In this document: positions 8,301 through 16,209 of the stretch, piece after piece
Layout: each line of letters begins with the position of its first letter
Numbering within the stretch: position 1 is the first letter of the stretch
NCBI RefSeq assembly: GCF_035987325.1
Contig: NZ_CP108488.1
Location: 682,001-746,000 of the forward strand
Length of the DNA stretch: 64,000 bases
Direction: 5' to 3'
From: Streptomyces sp. NBC_01244
GTDB taxonomy: Bacteria > Actinomycetota > Actinomycetes > Streptomycetales > Streptomycetaceae
Program-made: the position numbers and the translations under genes
Notes under the pieces: generated by a model
Seen by the model: the letters and a program-made list of their open reading frames with translations, nothing else
Told to the model about the DNA's origin: nothing
The model's database searches: none

Positions 8301-8981
8301 ATGGAAGCCGAAACGGCGAACGCCACCGACGAGTTCGGCATCCCGGTCCTCCCCGCCATCCCCGCTTCCTCCGACTCCGTCCGGCGCAAACGCCGGGCGA
8401 TCACCGCCGCGGCCGCCGCGGAATTCCTCGCCGAGGGGTACGCGGCCGCCTCCATGGATGCGATCACCAGCCGTTCCGGGGTCTCCAAGGCGACGGTCTA
8501 CAAGCACTTCGGCACCAAGGAGCGACTGTTCCTCGCCGTCATCGGCGGCATGCTGCGCGAGATCCGCGCCGGCCTCGAGTTCGACGACTCTCGCCTCACG
8601 GAAGCCGCCGACCTGCGCGCCGCCCTGATCGCCCTCTCCGTCGAGTGGGCCGGGCTCCTGCTGCGCCCCGACGTCATGACGCTGCACCGCCTGGTGATCG
8701 GCGAGACCCACCGCTTCCCTCAGCTCGGCCGGCTCTGGTACCGGGTCACGTACGACGGGTACGACAAGCCCCTCGTCGAGGCCTGCACCGAACTCGGCCG
8801 GCGCGGAAGGCTCGACGTCCCGGACCCCGTACTCGCCGTCCGGCAGCTCGTCGCCGCCACCGCCGGCGTCCCGCAACGGGTGCACACCCTCACACCCGGC
8901 ACCGCGACGGACCCGGCGGAGCTGACCCGCGTCGTCACCTCGGGAGTCGACCTCTTCCTGGCTCGCTACGCCGCTCCGTAG
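8301..8981 (+). CDS. TetR/AcrR-family transcriptional regulator
   Basis: A 226-residue one-component repressor. The N-terminal helix-turn-helix spans about residues 28-75, with the recognition region ITSRSGVSKATVYKHFGTKERLF. The remainder is the alpha-helical ligand-binding domain with an AefR-like C-terminus (FLARYAAP). An unusually long 27-residue N-terminal arm precedes the HTH. GAAGGA lies just before the ATG. The neighbours (lipoprotein upstream, sensor kinase convergent downstream) do not show its target, but the palindrome at 8222-8236 suggests it controls itself. Confidence 0.9.
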   Translation: MEAETANATDEFGIPVLPAIPASSDSVRRKRRAITAAAAAEFLAEGYAAASMDAITSRSGVSKATVYKHFGTKERLFLAVIGGMLREIRAGLEFDDSRLTEAADLRAALIALSVEWAGLLLRPDVMTLHRLVIGETHRFPQLGRLWYRVTYDGYDKPLVEACTELGRRGRLDVPDPVLAVRQLVAATAGVPQRVHTLTPGTATDPAELTRVVTSGVDLFLARYAAP

Positions 8982-9004
8982 CGGAACGTCGGGCGGCTCC
9001 GCCG

Positions 9005-10429
9005 TCAGGGGCCCAGTGGGAGCGTGGCGACCAGGCGGGCGCCCTTCGGGGAGTCCCGGACGGTGAGCGTGCCGCCGAGGCGCAGGGCGATGTCGCGGGC
9101 GATGGCCAGGCCCAGACCGGTGCCGCCCTCGTCGCGGGCGCGGGCGTCGTCGAGCCGGGTGAAGCGTTCGAACACGCGCTCGCGGTCGGCGGGCGCGATG
9201 CCCGCTCCGTCGTCGGTGACCTCCAGAACGGCCTCGCCCCGGGGCTCGTCCAGGCGCAGGACGAGGGTGACGTCCTGCTCGGCGTGGCGGCCGGCGTTGT
9301 CCAGCAGGTTGGTGACGAGCCGCGACAGCCAGATCGTGCTGCCGCGGACCGCGATCCCGGGGGCGATGTCGGCGTGCACGGGGACGCGGGCGCCCCTGCG
9401 CGTACGGGCCGCTTCGCGCACCACTTCCGTGAGGTCGACGGCGGCGGCCGGCGGCGGCTCCGAGGTGTCGAGGCGGGCCAGCAGGAGCAGGTCGGCCGCC
9501 AGGTCCTGGAGCCGTACGGTGTCCTCCAGCGCGCCGCTGACCAGTTCGCCCCACAGTTCGGGATCCGGGTGGGCCTGCGCGACCTCCAGCTGGGTGCGGA
9601 GCACGGTGATGGGGCTGCGCAGTTCGTGCGAGGCGTCGGCGATGAAGCGGCGCTGGCGGATGCCGGCGGCCTCCAGCCGGTCCAGGGTGGCGTTCATGGT
9701 GACGGCGAGCCGGGCCACCTCGTCGCGGGTGGGCGGAACGGGCACCCGGCGGTGCAGTTCGCGGTCGCCGATCTCGGCGACCTCGGCGCGGATCGCCTCG
9801 ACGGGGCGCAGGGCCCAGCCGGTGACCCGCCAGGTGATCATGGCCACGACCAGCACGAGCAGCGGGACCACGACGGCCAGCACCGCCATGATGGTCGCGT
9901 CGGCGGTGTCGGCGTCCCGGAGCGAGGTCCCGGCGTAGACGGTGACCAGGCCCTTCGCGGTGACGGTGGTGACCTGTACGACGCGCTGGCGGTGTTCCTG
10001 ACGGACCCGGCCTCCCTTCCACGTGTCGCGGACCGTGCCGGGTGCGACGGGTGGTTCGGGGACGAGGGCGGGGCGGCCTCTGAGGTTGGGGCTGGATGCG
10101 AGCACCCGGCCCTGCGCGTCCACGACCTGGATGAAGTCCGTGCCGCGGCCCGGCGGCGGTACGGGCTCCAGTTGCCCGGTGGCAGCCAGCGCGGCCACCT
10201 TGACGGCCTGCCGTTCGGCGTCCTCCTGGGCGCTCATGGTCAGGTTGGTCTCCAGGGCCCCGAGCAGGGCGAAGGAGGCCACGCCGAGGGCCAGGGCGAC
10301 CACGGCGGAGGCGCCGAGGGTGGCCTGGGCGCGGACGGACCTCGGACGGAGCCGGGACGCGGCCCTGCGCAGCCGGTGCGCGAGCTCACGGGAGCCGTAT
10401 GAATCGCCGGACCGGTCGGGCTCAGCCAC
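9005..10429 (-). CDS. Two-component sensor histidine kinase
   Basis: A 474-residue membrane kinase. Transmembrane segments lie at about 36-57 and 178-198 and enclose a 120-residue extracellular sensor. A HAMP domain (about 199-255) leads into HisKA, with phospho-acceptor His268 in FIADASHELRSPI, then the HATPase_c domain with N-box LVTNLLDNAGRH, DDGAGIAP and GGTGLGLAI. The start overlaps the response-regulator stop by 8 bases, so the two are translationally coupled. The pair faces away from the collagen-like/PepSY protein at 11232, a likely target or co-sensor. Confidence 0.93.
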   Translation of the reverse strand: MAEPDRSGDSYGSRELAHRLRRAASRLRPRSVRAQATLGASAVVALALGVASFALLGALETNLTMSAQEDAERQAVKVAALAATGQLEPVPPPGRGTDFIQVVDAQGRVLASSPNLRGRPALVPEPPVAPGTVRDTWKGGRVRQEHRQRVVQVTTVTAKGLVTVYAGTSLRDADTADATIMAVLAVVVPLLVLVVAMITWRVTGWALRPVEAIRAEVAEIGDRELHRRVPVPPTRDEVARLAVTMNATLDRLEAAGIRQRRFIADASHELRSPITVLRTQLEVAQAHPDPELWGELVSGALEDTVRLQDLAADLLLLARLDTSEPPPAAAVDLTEVVREAARTRRGARVPVHADIAPGIAVRGSTIWLSRLVTNLLDNAGRHAEQDVTLVLRLDEPRGEAVLEVTDDGAGIAPADRERVFERFTRLDDARARDEGGTGLGLAIARDIALRLGGTLTVRDSPKGARLVATLPLGP

Positions 10430-11099
10430 CGTCGGCCGCCAGCCGGTATCCGGCGCCCCGGACGGTCTCCACCGCGGCCCGGCCGAAGGGCGCGTCCATC
10501 TTCCGGCGCAGGGCGCTGACGTGGACCTCGACCACGTTGAGGTCCCCTTCGTAGGCGGCGTCCCAGACGTGCTCGAGGATGTCCCGCTTGGGTACGACCT
10601 CTCCGGCCCGGCGCGCCAGGTGCACCAGGACGGCGAACTCGCGCGCGGTCAGCCGGGCTTCGACGCCGCCGCGCGTGCAGCGCTGCCGGGCCGGGTCGAC
10701 GAGGAGGTCGCCGAACTCCATGACCTGCGGGCTGCGGCGTCCGGTGCGCCGGATCAGGGCCCGCAGGCGCGCCACGAGGACCACGTAGGAGAAGGGCTTG
10801 GAGAGGAAGTCGTCGGCTCCGGTGTCCAGGGCCTCGGCCTCGTCGTACTCGCCGTCCTTGGCGGTGAGCATGAGGATGCCGGACTCGCAGCCGGCCGCGC
10901 GCAGCCGGGCGCAGACCCGGTAGCCGTTGAGGCCGGGCAGCATGATGTCGAGCACGATGGCGTCGTAGTCGTGCTCTCCGGCCATCCACAGGCCTTGCGG
11001 GCCGTCGTGTGCCGTGTCCACAGTGAAGCCCTCGGCCCGCAGACCACGTTGCAGGGCGGCGGCCAGCCGCCGCTCGTCCTCGACCACCAGTACGCGCAT
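10422..11099 (-). CDS. OmpR-family response regulator
   Basis: A 225-residue DNA-binding response regulator. The receiver domain is residues 1-115, with acidic pocket VVEDE, phospho-acceptor Asp51 in VLDIMLPG, and Lys in LSKPF. The winged-helix output domain (about 128-222) carries LTAREFAVLVHLARRAGEVV and the recognition helix VVEVHVSALRRKM. It is first in the operon with the kinase. Three TTCAGC direct repeats in the divergent promoter region (11144-11170) have the near-helical spacing typical of OmpR-type sites, suggesting autoregulation and control of the divergent gene. Confidence 0.93.
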   Translation of the reverse strand: MRVLVVEDERRLAAALQRGLRAEGFTVDTAHDGPQGLWMAGEHDYDAIVLDIMLPGLNGYRVCARLRAAGCESGILMLTAKDGEYDEAEALDTGADDFLSKPFSYVVLVARLRALIRRTGRRSPQVMEFGDLLVDPARQRCTRGGVEARLTAREFAVLVHLARRAGEVVPKRDILEHVWDAAYEGDLNVVEVHVSALRRKMDAPFGRAAVETVRGAGYRLAADGG

Positions 11100-11143
11100 G
11101 GGGCAAGGTTCTCAGGTCGCGCCGCCGGCTTGCTGAAGGGTTC

Positions 11144-11170
11144 TTCAGCTCGCTTCAGCGGGGCTTCAGC
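11144..11170. promoter_or_regulatory. Triple TTCAGC direct repeat in divergent promoter region
   Basis: TTCAGC occurs at 11144, 11154 and 11165, that is every 10-11 bases. It lies between the response-regulator start (11099) and the divergent collagen-like protein start (11232). The spacing fits tandem binding of OmpR-family dimers on one DNA face. An inverted copy, GCTGAA, lies just upstream near 11132. Confidence 0.5.
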
Positions 11171-11231
11171 ATCCTGCTCGCAGGATCGGCCGAGCCGGGC
11201 ACGTCGCCCGGAGAACGCGAGGAGCATCCAC

Positions 11232-11945
11232 ATGACTCAGTCCAGTCCGCAGCCACCCGAGTACCCCCCGGCCGCTGTTCCCGTCGAGGGCAGCGGCGAG
11301 GGCAGCGGCGAGGGTGGCGGCGACCCGGCCGGCAAGGCGGCGGGGCGCGGTGCCCGGATCGCCCGCTTCACCCGGTTCACCCGTGAGGGCCGGGGGCGCT
11401 GGGTGGCGCTCGGGCTCGTGGTGGTGGCCTCGGCCGGCGCGGGAGCCGCGGTGGTGGCCGTGGCGGACCACGACCACGACGTCCGCCGCACGCGCGCGGA
11501 GCGGGTGTGGGACCGGTTCGACGTCGAGCGGGAGGGGGGCGGCGAGCTGACGGCTCCGCTCCCCGCGCGCCCCGGGAAGCCGGGCGAGCCCGGGAAGCCC
11601 GGCCTGCGGGGTCAGAAGGGCGAGCGGGGGGTCTTCCCGCCGGACGGGCCGGGACGGCCGGGGATGCCCGACGGCGAGGAGGGGTTCGTGGTGGACGGGC
11701 CCGACCGGTCCCCCGCGCCGCTGCCCGCGCTGCCGGCGGCCCAGGCCCTGGAGAAGGCGGAGGCCGCCGTGCCCGGCGGCAAGGCCGAAGCCCTGCGCGT
11801 CGTCGCCCAGGAGGGCGGCGGGAGCGCCTGGCGCGTCGTGGTCCTCGGCTCCGACGGGGTCCGGCACGCCGTGACCCTGTCCGGCGCCGACGGCACGGTC
11901 ACGAGCAACACGGTCGCGGGGAAGGGCGCCGGGGCGGCCCGCTGA
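11232..11945 (+). CDS. Membrane protein with collagen-like Gly-X-Y segment and PepSY-like C-terminus
   Basis: A 237-residue protein with GAGGA just before its ATG. Order: a disordered Pro/Gly/Glu-rich cytoplasmic N-terminus (1-55), one transmembrane helix (about 56-80, WVALGLVVVASAGAGAAVVAV) and a His/Asp-rich juxtamembrane HDHDV. Next comes an extracellular collagen-like run near residues 113-131 (GKPGEPGKPGLRGQKGERG), followed by GPGRPGMPDGEEG. The C-terminal PepSY-like unit (about 165-237) has ALPAAQALEKAEAAVPGGKA and a VTLSGADGTVTSN strand pair. PepSY modules are thought to bind or inhibit peptides and proteases outside the cell. It is divergent from the two-component system and is the likely regulon member. 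Confidence 0.75.
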   Translation: MTQSSPQPPEYPPAAVPVEGSGEGSGEGGGDPAGKAAGRGARIARFTRFTREGRGRWVALGLVVVASAGAGAAVVAVADHDHDVRRTRAERVWDRFDVEREGGGELTAPLPARPGKPGEPGKPGLRGQKGERGVFPPDGPGRPGMPDGEEGFVVDGPDRSPAPLPALPAAQALEKAEAAVPGGKAEALRVVAQEGGGSAWRVVVLGSDGVRHAVTLSGADGTVTSNTVAGKGAGAAR

Positions 11946-11963
11946 GCGGGTGGGGGCGCACGC

Positions 11964-12004
11964 CCGGTGTCCCGTGCCGCGGCGACGGCGGTACGGGACA
12001 CCGG
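11964..12004. terminator. Bidirectional hairpin between convergent genes
   Basis: CCGGTGTCCCGT (11964-11975) and ACGGGACACCGG (11993-12004) form a perfect 12-bp stem with a 17-base loop. It lies between the convergent stops of the collagen-like protein and the acyl-CoA ligase. There is no U-tract, as is usual for Streptomyces. Confidence 0.7.
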
Positions 12005-12030
12005 AGCGGCCGTCCCCGGATGAACCCTTG

Positions 12031-13671
12031 TCAGGAGGAGAGGCCCAGCAGCCGGGCCGCCGTCTCCCGCATCTCGACCTTGCGGATCTTGCCGGTCACC
12101 GTCATGGGGAACTCCTCCACGACGTGGACGTAGCGCGGGATCTTGAAGTGGGCCAGCCGGCCCTCGCAGAACGCGCGCACGGCCGCCGCGGTCAGCGGCT
12201 CGGCGCCCCCGCGCATCCGCACCCACGCCATGAGCTCCTCCCCGTACTTCGGGTCGGGCACGCCGATGACCTGGACGTCCATGATGTCGGGGTGGGCGTG
12301 CAGGAACTCCTCGATCTCGCGCGGGTACAGGTTCTCGCCGCCGCGGATCACCATGTCCTTGATCCGGCCGGTGATGCTCAGGTACCCGTCCTCGTCCATG
12401 ACGGCGAGGTCTCCGGTGTGCATCCAGCGGGCCGCGTCGACGGCTTCGGCGGTGCGCTCGGGCTGGTCCCAGTAGCCGAGCATGACCGAGTAGCCCCGGG
12501 TGCACAGTTCGCCCGGTTCGCCGCGCGGGACGGTCACTCCGGTGACCGGGTCGACGACCTTGACCTCCAGGTGCGGTCCGACGCGGCCCACGGTCGAGAC
12601 GCGACGCCCGACGGAGTCGTCCACGCGGGTCTGGGTGGAGACCGGCGAGGTCTCCGTCATGCCGTAGCAGATGGACACCTCGCGCATGCCCATCCGGTCG
12701 ATGACCTCCTTCATCACCTCGACCGGGCAGGGCGAGCCCGCCATGATGCCCGTGCGCAGGCTGGAGAGGTCGTAGGTCTCGAAGTCCGGGTCGGCCAGCT
12801 CGGCGATGAACATGGTGGGGACCCCGTACAGCGAAGTGCAGGCCTCCGCCTGGACGGCGGCCAGGGTGGCTCCCGGGTCGAAGGCGGGTGCGGGGATGAC
12901 CATGGCCGCGCCGTGGCTGGTGCAGGCGAGGTTCCCCATGACCATGCCGAAGCAGTGGTAGAAGGGAACCGGGATGCAGACCCGGTCCTGCTCGGTGTAA
13001 TGACACAACTCGCCTACGAAATAGGCATTGTTGAGGATGTTGTGATGGGAGAGGGTCGCCCCCTTGGGGAAGCCGGTGGTCCCCGAGGTGTACTGGATGT
13101 TGACGGCGTCGTCCGGGCTCAGCGCGGCCTGGGCGCGCAGCAGTTCGGCCCGGTCGGCGCGGCGGCCGCGTTCCGGCAGGGAGTTCCAGAGCGGGCCGTC
13201 CAGCAGGGCGGTGAACTCCAGTGCCGGACAGCGCGGCCCGACCTCCTCGATCATGGCCGCGTAGTCGGAGCTCTTGAACCGGTCCGCCGCGACCAGCAGC
13301 CGGATCCCGGACTGGCGCAGGACGTACTCCAGCTCGTGGGAGCGGTAGGCCGGGTTCACGGTGACGAGGACCGCGCCGATCCTGGCCGTGGCGTACTGCA
13401 CCAGGGTCCACTCGGGGCGGTTGGGGGACCAGATGCCGACTCGGTCCCCCTTGGCGATCCCGAGGTCCAGGAGGCCGAGCGCGAGGTCGTCCACGTCGGC
13501 GGCGAACTCCGCGTACGTCCACCGGCGTCCGGAGGCCATGTCGACGAGGGCGTCGCGCCCGGGGAACCTGCGGACGGCGCGGTCCAGGTTCTCACCGATG
13601 GTGTCGCCGAGCAGCGGCACCTCGGCAGCCCCCGACGCGTAACTCGGCTCGACGGACGGCACGGACGGCAC
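12031..13671 (-). CDS. AMP-binding acyl-CoA synthetase (long-chain fatty acid-CoA ligase type)
   Basis: A 546-residue ANL-superfamily enzyme that activates a carboxylic acid as acyl-AMP and transfers it to CoA. The P-loop-like motif [11 protein letters not shown] is at 194-204. YGMTETSPV is the A5 motif, [32 protein letters not shown] spans A7-A8 (read in parts), and the C-terminal catalytic Lys is in TVTGKIRK near 527. The GTG start at 13671 follows AGGGGG at good spacing. Length and motifs fit the FadD-like group acting on medium or long fatty acids. It is apparently monocistronic, and the exact substrate is unknown. Confidence 0.92.
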   Translation of the reverse strand: MPSVPSVEPSYASGAAEVPLLGDTIGENLDRAVRRFPGRDALVDMASGRRWTYAEFAADVDDLALGLLDLGIAKGDRVGIWSPNRPEWTLVQYATARIGAVLVTVNPAYRSHELEYVLRQSGIRLLVAADRFKSSDYAAMIEEVGPRCPALEFTALLDGPLWNSLPERGRRADRAELLRAQAALSPDDAVNIQYTSGTTGFPKGATLSHHNILNNAYFVGELCHYTEQDRVCIPVPFYHCFGMVMGNLACTSHGAAMVIPAPAFDPGATLAAVQAEACTSLYGVPTMFIAELADPDFETYDLSSLRTGIMAGSPCPVEVMKEVIDRMGMREVSICYGMTETSPVSTQTRVDDSVGRRVSTVGRVGPHLEVKVVDPVTGVTVPRGEPGELCTRGYSVMLGYWDQPERTAEAVDAARWMHTGDLAVMDEDGYLSITGRIKDMVIRGGENLYPREIEEFLHAHPDIMDVQVIGVPDPKYGEELMAWVRMRGGAEPLTAAAVRAFCEGRLAHFKIPRYVHVVEEFPMTVTGKIRKVEMRETAARLLGLSS

Positions 13672-13864
13672 ATGGACCCCCTGGGCTCGGTGGCGGCGCC
13701 GGGGCCCCTTCGCTCCGGCGCCCCCTCATGATCCACGCGACCCGCGGCCGGGGCCAGACCACGGTGGCCACCCAGCGCGGAATCGGACTTTTCCTCCGAG
13801 GACGGACGGGAGGTGTCGCTGCGGGCGGGTGACCGGAGCCACCCACCCGGATGCCGCGTACGTC

Positions 13865-14611
13865 CTACGCCGGGAGGGCGAGCAGGACCAGCGGGCCGGT
13901 CGTCGGCTGCGCCGAGCCCCCGGCGGGCTCCAGCGTCAGGCCGACCGCCGTGGCCCTGCCCAGGCCGCCGTCCAGTACGGCCGCCCCGTCGCCGGTGAGG
14001 AAGCCGGCCGGACGCATCGTGCCGCCGTCGGCCAGCCACAGCTGGTACGTGCGGCCCTCCCCGGGGGCCGGCAGCCGGTCGGCGAGGAACACCGCCCGGT
14101 CCCGGGCCGCGGAGGTGATCACCGTCGCGGCGGCTCCGCCGCTGGTGCGGCCGTGGACGGTACGGGCGTCCGGGGCCGTGACCACGGCCCGCAGCTCCTG
14201 GCTGCGCGCCTCGGCCTGCCGGGCCTCCTGCCGGGCCCGGTCCGCCCGCCCGCTCTCGTGGAGCGCGGCGCCGCCGAAGAGGGCCGCCCCGGCGAGGGAA
14301 GCTGCGACGACGAAGGCGCCGGCCCTGCGCGGGAGGCGGTCCAGGAATCCGGCCGCCCGGCGTGCGCCCACCCTCGGCGGAAGTTGGCGGACCGTCTCGA
14401 TGCGGGCGAAGACCTCCGCCTTCAGCTGCGGCGGGGGCATCAGGGCCACGGCGGAGGCCAGCCGGCCGGCGGTGGCGGAGAACTCCGCCACGTCCCCGGA
14501 GCACGGCGCGCAGCGCGCCAAGTGACGGGAGAAGGCCTCCTGTTCACCCGGTCCGAGCGCGTCCAGTACGTAGGCCGCGGTGAGGGTGTGCAGTTCTTCG
14601 TCGTGCTTCAC
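13865..14611 (-). CDS. rskA: Anti-sigma factor, RskA-like with zinc-finger N-terminus
   Basis: A 248-residue membrane anti-sigma factor. The cytoplasmic N-terminus has the HX3CX2C zinc motif HLARCAPC (about 30-37). A transmembrane helix follows at about 98-117 (AFVVAASLAGAALFGGAAL). The extracellular RskA domain ends GLTLEPAGGSAQPTTGPLVLLALPA, a typical RskA C-terminus (SGSxxPTGP-like). Its start overlaps the sigma gene stop by 4 bases (ATGA), giving translational coupling. By analogy with mycobacterial RskA it should sequester its sigma at the membrane and release it by regulated proteolysis. Confidence 0.9.
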   Translation of the reverse strand: MKHDEELHTLTAAYVLDALGPGEQEAFSRHLARCAPCSGDVAEFSATAGRLASAVALMPPPQLKAEVFARIETVRQLPPRVGARRAAGFLDRLPRRAGAFVVAASLAGAALFGGAALHESGRADRARQEARQAEARSQELRAVVTAPDARTVHGRTSGGAAATVITSAARDRAVFLADRLPAPGEGRTYQLWLADGGTMRPAGFLTGDGAAVLDGGLGRATAVGLTLEPAGGSAQPTTGPLVLLALPA

Positions 14612-15243
14612 GTGGTCACCCCCATGCAGTCGCGCAGGCGGATCAGTCCGTCGCGCATCCGGGTCTTGATCGTGGGAAGAGGAGTCTGGAGGGTCTCGGC
14701 GACCTCACGGTAGGTCAGCCCCTGGTAGTAGGCGAGTGTGACGGCCTGGCGCTGGAGCTCGGTCAGCCGTCGCAGGCAGCGTGTGACCTGATCGCGTTCG
14801 AGCCGGGTCTCCACCTGCTCGCTCACCTCGTCGAAGGGCCGTTCCTGGCCGCGTACGCCCGCGTCGTGCTCGCGGGTGGCCGAGGCCTGGGCGGAGCGGA
14901 CCCGGTCGACCGCGCGGCGGTGGGCGATCGTGGCCACCCATGCCATGACGCTCCCCTGGTCGGGACGGTAGCGGGCGGCCTGGCGCCACACGTCGATCAT
15001 CACCTCCTGGGCGACCTCCTCCGACTGTGCGCGGTCGCGCACCACTTTGACGGCGATGCCGAAGACGGTTCCGGCGACGGCGTCGTACAGAGCGGAGAAC
15101 GCGTCCTGGTCACCCTGCGCGACGCGCGCCATCAGCTCCGCGAGTTCGGCCGCGGCAGATCCGGGTCCCGGTCCGGGTCCGATGCCGGGGCCGGGCCCGC
15201 TGCCCGGGCCCGGTCCGGGGAAGCGCAGGTTCTCGGGGTTCAC
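14608..15243 (-). CDS. sigK: ECF sigma factor, SigK-like
   Basis: An ECF RNA polymerase sigma factor. Region 2 reads FSALYDAVAGTVFGIAVKVVRD followed by SEEVAQEVMIDVWRQAARYRP. Region 4 reads LTELQRQAVTLAYYQGLTYREVAETL then PLPTIKTRMRDGL. It is paired and translationally coupled with an RskA-like anti-sigma, the arrangement of mycobacterial sigK-rskA. I chose GTG 15243 (VNPENLRF). Alternative starts are ATG 15318 and GTG 15348, so up to 35 extra N-terminal residues are possible. The N-terminus carries a Gly-Pro repeat (PGPGPGSGPGPG). A SigK-like promoter precedes the nearby oxidoreductase. Confidence 0.88.
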   Translation of the reverse strand: MNPENLRFPGPGPGSGPGPGIGPGPGPGSAAAELAELMARVAQGDQDAFSALYDAVAGTVFGIAVKVVRDRAQSEEVAQEVMIDVWRQAARYRPDQGSVMAWVATIAHRRAVDRVRSAQASATREHDAGVRGQERPFDEVSEQVETRLERDQVTRCLRRLTELQRQAVTLAYYQGLTYREVAETLQTPLPTIKTRMRDGLIRLRDCMGVTT

Positions 15244-15606
15244 CTGAGCGGCCCCCGTGTACGGCCGGGCCCGGGCGGGCAGTCCGGGGCCGCGAGCGGC
15301 TCTCGCCGGTCCATCCATCGCATGAACGATCCTTCGTGGCAGGCACACCCGTTCCCCGTACGCCGGGGTCTCGGTGCGCGCCGGGTCCTTGCTGTCTCAC
15401 CTTGTCTTCGGAGCCGGTCCGCGCACGGATTGGCCGACATACACGCGAAAGCGCATCCGTTCGGGGGAACCGGCGCCCCGGGACCAAACCGCGCCGGGGG
15501 TCCGGGCCGAAGGAGGGCTGCGGGTCCTCTCCAGGACCCGCCGCGCGGCGGGTCACGGGGCCGAGCCCCGAAGTCCGCCGGCGCACAGCCAGCAAGGAGA
15601 TCTGTC
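15244..15606. other. Divergent intergenic region between sigK-like and chaplin genes
   Basis: About 360 bases hold the promoters of the sigma gene (leftward) and the chaplin gene (rightward). Alternative sigma starts at 15318 and 15348 fall inside it. I found no SigK-like pair (CCATCC/CCGAAT) here on either strand and no convincing hairpin. CCATCC alone occurs at 15311-15316 without a matching -10. Confidence 0.5.
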
Positions 15607-15846
15607 GTGTCGCGTGTCCTCAAGAGTGCCGCACTCGCCCTCGCTTCGGGCGCCCTTCTCGTGGGCGGGGCCTCGGCGGCCTCGGCCGACGCCGGAGCCC
15701 GGGGCCTCGCCGCCTACTCACCGGGGGTCGGCTCGGGCAACCTGATCCAGGTCCCCATCCACATCCCGATCAACGCGTGCGGGAACTCCGTCAGCGTGAT
15801 CGGACTGCTCAACCCCGCGTTCGGCAACACCTGCGTCAACGCCTGA
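15607..15846 (+). CDS. Short chaplin (hydrophobic spore-coat protein)
   Basis: A 79-residue secreted protein that is a single chaplin domain, hence a short chaplin of the ChpD-H class. GTG start with AAGGAG 7 bases upstream. The signal peptide ends near ASADA (residue 29). The chaplin domain (about 36-79) has the hallmark QVPIHIPINACGNSVSVIGLLNPAFGNTC with two Cys about 20 residues apart, plus ACGNSV and NPAFGN. Chaplins assemble as amyloid fibrils on aerial hyphae and spores and lower surface tension. It lies between the sigK-rskA pair and the molybdopterin oxidoreductase, an unusual position that may put it under the same developmental or stress control. Confidence 0.93.
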   Translation: MSRVLKSAALALASGALLVGGASAASADAGARGLAAYSPGVGSGNLIQVPIHIPINACGNSVSVIGLLNPAFGNTCVNA

Positions 15847-16027
15847 CGGGTCGCACGGGCCGCAGTCTCCGGCCCGCCGCCGGCTACGGGGCGGCGGTGG
15901 GCCGGTGGTCCCGCGAGCCGGCGGGAGTGGGTCGACACTCCTGAGCGCCGCCGGGCCCCGCAGGACCCGCGCGGGCGGCGGCCGTCGGCGCCGCCGCCCG
16001 CGCGCACCGCCCGTGGGCGCGGACCGT

Positions 16028-16117
16028 ACGGAGCGATGCCTCACGGAGCGATGCCTCAGGGAACGGCGCCTTACGGGGCGATGCCGGAGGGCGGGACGCC
16101 GTAGAGCCCGATGCCGT
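16028..16117 (+). repeat. Degenerate 15-bp tandem repeats (6 copies)
   Basis: Six consecutive 15-base units start with two identical copies of ACGGAGCGATGCCTC (16028-16042, 16043-16057), then diverge. The conserved core is near GATGCC at a constant place. They lie in the 363-base gap between the chaplin and the oxidoreductase. In one frame they read as GAMPxG-like pentapeptides, so this could be a decayed coding repeat or a regulatory array. Upstream of the repeats a short GGGCC/GGCCC inverted repeat may end the chaplin transcript. Confidence 0.6.
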
Positions 16118-16175
16118 ACGACCCGCGCACAACGGTCAACACACCGGCCGATCTTCACGTGATCGGATGACCGAC

Positions 16176-16202
16176 CCATCCGCGAGGGGCCCCGCGCCGA
16201 AT
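16176..16202 (+). promoter_or_regulatory. SigK-type promoter (CCATCC-N15-CCGAAT)
   Basis: CCATCC at 16176-16181 and CCGAAT at 16197-16202 are separated by 15 bases. As I recall it, this matches the mycobacterial SigK promoter consensus. The -10 ends 7 bases before the GTG start at 16210, so transcription would begin at or next to the start codon, giving a leaderless mRNA. Confidence 0.65.
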
Positions 16203-16209
16203 CAGGGTC

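Noticed and set aside
16028..16117. Coding gene with pentapeptide repeats
   Set aside because: No start, ribosome site or complete frame surrounds the repeats, and they sit between a chaplin stop and a promoter.
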